64,000 bases of DNA, taken from positions 168,501 to 232,500 of the forward strand of contig NZ_CP018061.1 in assembly GCF_002813755.1 (NCBI RefSeq), given 5' to 3'. The notes beneath the pieces are model-generated. The model was not told where the DNA came from, did not search any database, and worked only from the letters and a program-made list of their open reading frames with translations. Positions within the stretch are counted from its first letter, which is position 1. Each line of letters begins with the position of its first letter. The DNA is from Enterococcus mundtii (lineage in GTDB: Bacteria > Bacillota > Bacilli > Lactobacillales > Enterococcaceae). The position numbers and the translations under genes are program-made. Below, piece after piece: positions 56,700-64,000 of this stretch.

Positions 56700-56830
56700 G
56701 TAGAGGTTGCGAAGATAAATGTAAGTGACACGTTCTTATATTTTTGTTTTACCAACTTCTTAATAGAAGGCAGCAACTCCCCTTCCCCTTTTGTTGTTGC
56801 CTTCTGATATCAACAACAAGGTAGTTTCTA
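56700..56830 (+). ncRNA. Candidate regulatory RNA with C-rich hairpin loop (hypothesis)
   Basis: No ORF is supported. A 13-bp stem (AGAAGGCAGCAAC 56765-56777 with GTTGTTGCCTTCT 56793-56805, one G-U) exposes the 15-nt loop TCCCCTTCCCCTTTT, complementary to Shine-Dalgarno sequences, as in the regulatory loops of S. aureus RNAIII and other C-rich Firmicute sRNAs. GTTGTTG can also pair with CAACAAC at 56811-56817, giving an alternative fold. No terminator lies directly after it, so it might instead be a leader of the 56939 gene. Boundaries are guesses. Confidence 0.4.
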
Positions 56831-56839
56831 TGTTAAAAT
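56831..56839 (+). promoter_or_regulatory. Extended -10 element before the DUF2187-like gene
   Basis: TGTTAAAAT at 56831-56839 forms an extended -10 without a good -35 box. It would give the gene at 56939 its own promoter. Confidence 0.4.
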
Positions 56840-56938
56840 GCAAGCCTTTAAGAAGGTGGGTTTGTCAATAAAGGTAACAGATTCGAAATTTTATCAAAAG
56901 AAGTTGTGCCGTATGCACAACATAATGGAGGAAATAGC

Positions 56939-57154
56939 ATGGAAAATGAAAATCTATTTGAAGTCGGTAAAACGTACGCATTTGTATCAGATTTATTTTG
57001 TTCTCCAATTGAAGCAGAAATTGAAAAAATCTATGAGAATAGTTTGATGGTTCGTGTTCTCAATTGCGCAGATGAAGACAATGAAACTGCACACAATTTA
57101 CACTGGCAATTAGTCGTTCGTAAGTCAAGTGCAGTGAAAGAGTACAGCTACTAA
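56939..57154 (+). CDS. DUF2187-like small protein
   Basis: 71 residues, soluble. VGKTYAFVSDLFCSPIEAEIEKIYENSLMVRVL resembles the KOW-like small beta barrel of DUF2187 proteins, followed by an acidic loop and a C-terminal strand. The ATG at 56939 is preferred over the upstream in-frame ATG at 56906 because GGAGGAA lies just before it. Function is unknown; the fold suggests nucleic-acid or ribosome contact. It lies downstream of the divergent agr-region motif and may be part of that transcript. Confidence 0.7.
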   Translation: MENENLFEVGKTYAFVSDLFCSPIEAEIEKIYENSLMVRVLNCADEDNETAHNLHWQLVVRKSSAVKEYSY

Positions 57155-57190
57155 TAGTAACTGTTCATGAATGAAAAATAGTATTTTGAT

Positions 57191-57250
57191 AAATAGCCAG
57201 TCAAATCTTGAATGATGGAAAATCATTTTTGGATTTGACTGGCTATTTTT
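57191..57250 (+). terminator. Terminator
   Basis: AAATAGCCAGTCAAATC pairs perfectly over 17 bp with its complement at 57232-57248, followed by TT. It is the first strong terminator on the rightward path from the agr region. Confidence 0.88.
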
Positions 57251-57457
57251 CCTTTGAAAGGTAAAGGAAAAGTGGGTTTTGCTTTTTTGGGGTTCTCATG
57301 TAGTTTTAGGAACTCATCAAATACATCAGTTGATAGTAGAGTTTCTTTTGTTTCTTCCTAAGACCACGATCGTAAAAGGGTGAAGCCCCATTTTATTTTT
57401 TGTAAAGGTCTGGTAGTATAAAGAAAATAAATGGAGTAGAAAATAAATAAAAGAAAG
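57251..57457. other. Intergenic, no gene seen
   Basis: Upstream region of the helicase gene. No ORF with ribosome site; TCTGGTAGTATAAAG near 57411 could contain a -10 (TATAAA). Confidence 0.4.
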
Positions 57458-59662
<2,205 letters not shown>

Positions 59663-59668
59663 ATGACG

Positions 59669-59708
59669 AAAAGCAAAGCGAGTAAAAATACACTTGCTTT
59701 GCTTTTTT
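59669..59708 (+). terminator. Terminator after the helicase gene
   Basis: AAAAGCAAAGCGAGT pairs with ACTTGCTTTGCTTTT (one mismatch) and continues into T. Confidence 0.88.
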
Positions 59709-59910
59709 ATTCAAAAAAATAAATAACTATAATTATTTATGTAAATTTTAAATAACCGTTGTTTATAAAAAGAATATAACCTTTAATTGATTGTTTAAAT
59801 AACGATTTTATGAACAAAAACAAATTTTATTTATTTTGGGGATAGCGTATGACTGGCATTATTTTGATATTACGTTTAGAATGGGATTACAATTAAAAAG
59901 GAGTGAGAAA

Positions 59911-60318
59911 ATGATAAAACTATACACTTCGCCTAGCTGTACATCTTGCAGAAAGGCCAAAGCATGGTTACAAACGAATCATCTTAATTTTGAAGAAAAG
60001 AATATCTTTGCAGAACCTCTGTCAGAAAATGAGATACGACAAATATTGGCCGCAACAGAAGGTGGAGTCGAAGATATTATTTCTACTCGTTCAAAAGTTT
60101 ATGAGAAATTAGGGATCGATTTTAATGATTTATCCTTAAAAGAAATGATCCGCTTGTTCAAAGAATACCCATCTTTACTTAGACGTCCGATTCTACTTGA
60201 TGAAAAAAGAGTATTGATTGGATTCAATGAAGATGAAATACGAGCATTTATTCCTAGAGAAATACGAGGTGTCGCAAGAAACTTGATTTATATGAAACAT
60301 AGTGTCTTGTATTCGTAA
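59911..60318 (+). CDS. spx: Spx-family regulator with CxxC redox switch
   Basis: 135 residues, ArsC-like thioredoxin fold. The redox motif is CTSC at residues 10-13 (YTSPSCTSCRKAKAWL). EGGVEDIISTRS and the LLRRPILLDEKR loop match Spx, which binds the RNA polymerase alpha C-terminal domain and activates thiol-stress genes under disulfide stress. ATG at 59911 follows AAGGAG; an in-frame upstream ATG at 59836 would add 25 unrelated residues. Enterococci carry a second well-known Spx elsewhere, so this may be a paralogue. Confidence 0.85.
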   Translation: MIKLYTSPSCTSCRKAKAWLQTNHLNFEEKNIFAEPLSENEIRQILAATEGGVEDIISTRSKVYEKLGIDFNDLSLKEMIRLFKEYPSLLRRPILLDEKRVLIGFNEDEIRAFIPREIRGVARNLIYMKHSVLYS

Positions 60319-60335
60319 GAATAGGAGGAGACGTT

Positions 60336-60692
60336 GTGAATATCAAAATCTATAGTTCAACGAATTGCACCATAACGGTTAAAGCCATACAATGGTTAGA
60401 GAAAAAGAACTTATCTTATCAATTTGTTGATCTAGAAAGTAGAGCTTTAAGTAATAAAGAAGTCAAAGAGTTATGTAGTTTTGAAAATGCAGATATTGAA
60501 CAATTATTTACTACATGGTCATTTGAATTCAAAAAAATTAAAGCTGGACTTCCAAAAAAACAGGAAGATCAACTTCTATTTTTGTGCAAAACGCAACGTC
60601 ATCTTTTAAGACGTCCTTTGATCATCATCGATGATGCGCTGTTTGTTGGCTACGATCAACGATTGATGGAGCAATTGATTTTACATGAATAG
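60336..60692 (+). CDS. Spx/ArsC-family protein lacking the CxxC pair
   Basis: 118 residues starting at GTG 60336 after GGAGGAG. The ArsC-like fold (IKIYSSTNCTITVKAIQWLEKKNLSYQFVDLES...LLRRPLIIIDDALFVGYD) is kept, but the motif reads CTIT, so only one of the two redox cysteines remains, and it is shorter. It lies 17 bp after spx, surely one operon. It might antagonise or modify the first protein; the role is not known. Confidence 0.75.
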   Translation: MNIKIYSSTNCTITVKAIQWLEKKNLSYQFVDLESRALSNKEVKELCSFENADIEQLFTTWSFEFKKIKAGLPKKQEDQLLFLCKTQRHLLRRPLIIIDDALFVGYDQRLMEQLILHE

Positions 60693-60697
60693 ACTGT

Positions 60698-60747
60698 ATC
60701 CAATTGTGTTACATACTGAAAAAGGCAATTGGGATCATCGGTTTTTC
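60698..60747 (+). terminator. Possible terminator after the Spx pair
   Basis: ATCCAATTG (60698-60706) pairs with CAATTGGGAT (60726-60735), then ATCGGTTTTTCC. Weak stem with a long loop. Confidence 0.4.
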
Positions 60748-60975
60748 CTTAGTAACAAGCCAAAGAATCAAAATCTCACTTACCTGTTCTCTGGTTTTTT
60801 GGCTTATTACCAAAGGCGCGTTGCATATTTTTCGTAAAGAAACTAGTGATAACTAGCAAAAAGTGTAAGAGGCAAATCGTATATTCCAAAATAAAACATT
60901 TCGACTTTTTCGTATTTCTACTATAAAGAGGATCAGAATTGAAAGTATACCAGATAGATTTATCAGAAATAGTGA

Positions 60976-61279
60976 TTGACAACTAAATAGAATAAATGGT
61001 ATATTTTTTTTTGTTGTTTTTTGTTTATTACTGATTTTAATAGTGTAAATAAAACTTTAAATAATGCTTGACGAATAGAAAAACACATGTTAATATAACT
61101 AGTGTTGTTTGAGAAATTCATCAAGGAATGTTGTCTCTACAAAAGAAGAGATAAAAAAAGTTGTTGACAAATAACAAACAACAAGTTATTATAAGTGAGT
61201 TGCTAAAACGACCTCGTGAAAAACGAGTTGAAAAAACTTTTAAAAAATAGTTGACAATCATCCGAGAGTTTGCTAAGAT
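60976..61279 (+). promoter_or_regulatory. Four tandem rRNA promoters
   Basis: Four -35/-10 pairs: TTGACA 60976/TATATT 61000 (18 bp), TTGACG 61068/TAATAT 61091 (17), TTGACA 61164/TATTAT 61187 (17) and TTGACA 61251/TAAGAT 61274 (17). Three of the four -35 boxes are perfect consensus. They lie 200-500 bp before the 16S gene. Confidence 0.8.
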
Positions 61280-61350
61280 ATAAAAGTTGCTACGGCAATC
61301 ACAAACGATAAGTTGAGGCAGTTGTGTTTCAATTATCACGTAGACCTTTG

Positions 61351-61366
61351 AAAACTGAACAAAGTA
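61351..61366 (+). other. 5' arm of the 16S rRNA processing stalk
   Basis: AAAACTGAACAAAGTA is perfectly complementary to TACTTTGTTCAGTTTT at 63081-63096 after the 16S gene, with pairing extending outward. This is the expected RNase III processing stem. Confidence 0.8.
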
Positions 61367-61481
61367 AGACAAACCAAATGTGTAGGGCGTCTTGATTCAA
61401 TTCAAGACAACAAACATTTTTAACAAGCAAGCAATATGCTAGCAAACAATTGAGCTTAACAATCGAAAGATTGTTCTAACT

Positions 61482-63050
<1,569 letters not shown>

Positions 63051-63121
63051 AATATTACGGAGACTACACACGTTTGTCGATACTTTGTTCAGTTTTGAGA
63101 GGTCTACTCAAAATTTAACCC

Positions 63122-63194
63122 GGGGCCTTAGCTCAGCTGGGAGAGCGCCTGCTTTGCACGCAGGAGGTCAGCGGTTCGATCCCGCTAGGCTCCA
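63122..63194 (+). tRNA. tRNA-Ala (anticodon TGC)
   Basis: 73 nt cloverleaf: acceptor GGGGCCT/AGGCTCC with discriminator A, D-arm GCTC/GAGC, anticodon stem CCTGC/GCAGG with loop TTTGCAC, and T-arm GCGGTTCGATCCCGC. CCA is not encoded. It sits in the 16S-23S spacer, as in many enterococcal rrn operons. Confidence 0.97.
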
Positions 63195-63375
63195 TTAACA
63201 ACGTATGTTGTTATATACTTGTTCATTGAAAACTGGATATTGAAGTAAAAATGTAAGTAATACAAACCGAGAACACCGCGTTGAATGAGTTTTTTAATAA
63301 GTTCAATTGCTTATTTTTCTTGATTGGACTTCTATCGCTAGAAGAAAGATCAAAACCCAACCGTAAGGTTGACAA

Positions 63376-64000
<625 letters not shown>

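Noticed and set aside
60776..60982. A 68-codon minus-strand frame in the rRNA upstream region
   Set aside because: It reaches into the first rRNA promoter, has no ribosome site and no recognisable protein character.

Overview
The window is a low-GC Firmicute chromosome segment, almost certainly Enterococcus. Supporting signs are the 16S rRNA gene at the right end, a tyrS-tyrDC-tyrP tyramine cluster, and a maltose locus laid out like that of E. faecalis. From memory of V1-V2 16S signatures it looks closest to E. mundtii or the E. faecium group; this was not searched.

Layout. 1-4149: tail of tyrosyl-tRNA synthetase, tyrosine decarboxylase and the tyrosine/tyramine exchanger. 4184-4310: a copy of a short palindromic repeat family seen again near 16.6, 42.6-43.0, 50.0 and 51.5 kb. 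4666-13108: maltose divergon. malP-malB-malM-malR read leftward and malT-mapP rightward from a shared region with two MalR-type operators. 13402-19497: a polytopic membrane protein, the phenolic acid decarboxylase padC with divergent padR, and a MerR regulator next to a 14-TM drug exporter plus a DUF4811 partner. 19653-20239: a MazEF-like module whose antitoxin is frameshifted. 20424-24638: a MacB-like ABC exporter divergent from a two-component system. 24839-32064: a small secreted protein, a PadR-DUF1700-DUF4097 envelope operon, an SPFH protein and a YxeA/YxdLM (Bce-like) peptide-response transporter. 32202-38811: a DUF2087 pseudogene, a TnpB remnant, an alpha-glucoside PTS operon with an RpiR regulator, and a second MazEF-like module in which the toxin is broken. 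38931-53500: a secreted NlpC/P60-GH73 wall hydrolase, a LacI regulator, repeats, an ABC exporter, two AI-2E-family permeases, trehalose-6-phosphate hydrolase and the zinc lipoprotein AdcA. 53603-56362: a complete Agr/Lam-type quorum-sensing locus (agrB-agrD-agrC-agrA, leftward). The 36-codon peptide gene is easily missed. 56939-60692: a DUF2187-like protein, a UvrD-type helicase and two Spx/ArsC-family proteins. 60976-64000: four stacked promoters, 16S rRNA, tRNA-Ala and the start of 23S rRNA.

Most interesting result. The agr-like locus encodes a precursor with adjacent cysteines (C20, C21) and a predicted cyclic pentapeptide CFGMS, placed like the CVGIW ring of Lactobacillus plantarum LamD. 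Upstream of agrB a roughly 36-bp motif occurs twice in divergent orientation, 28 of 36 positions identical. One copy faces agrB. The other faces a noncoding stretch with a 13-bp hairpin whose loop is C-rich (TCCCCTTCCCCTTTT). That resembles the S. aureus agr P2/P3 arrangement and suggests, but does not prove, a quorum-controlled RNAIII-like regulatory RNA.

Several genes are decayed. The two MazEF-like modules are damaged in opposite partners, both at homopolymer tracts, so assembly error must be excluded before biology is inferred.
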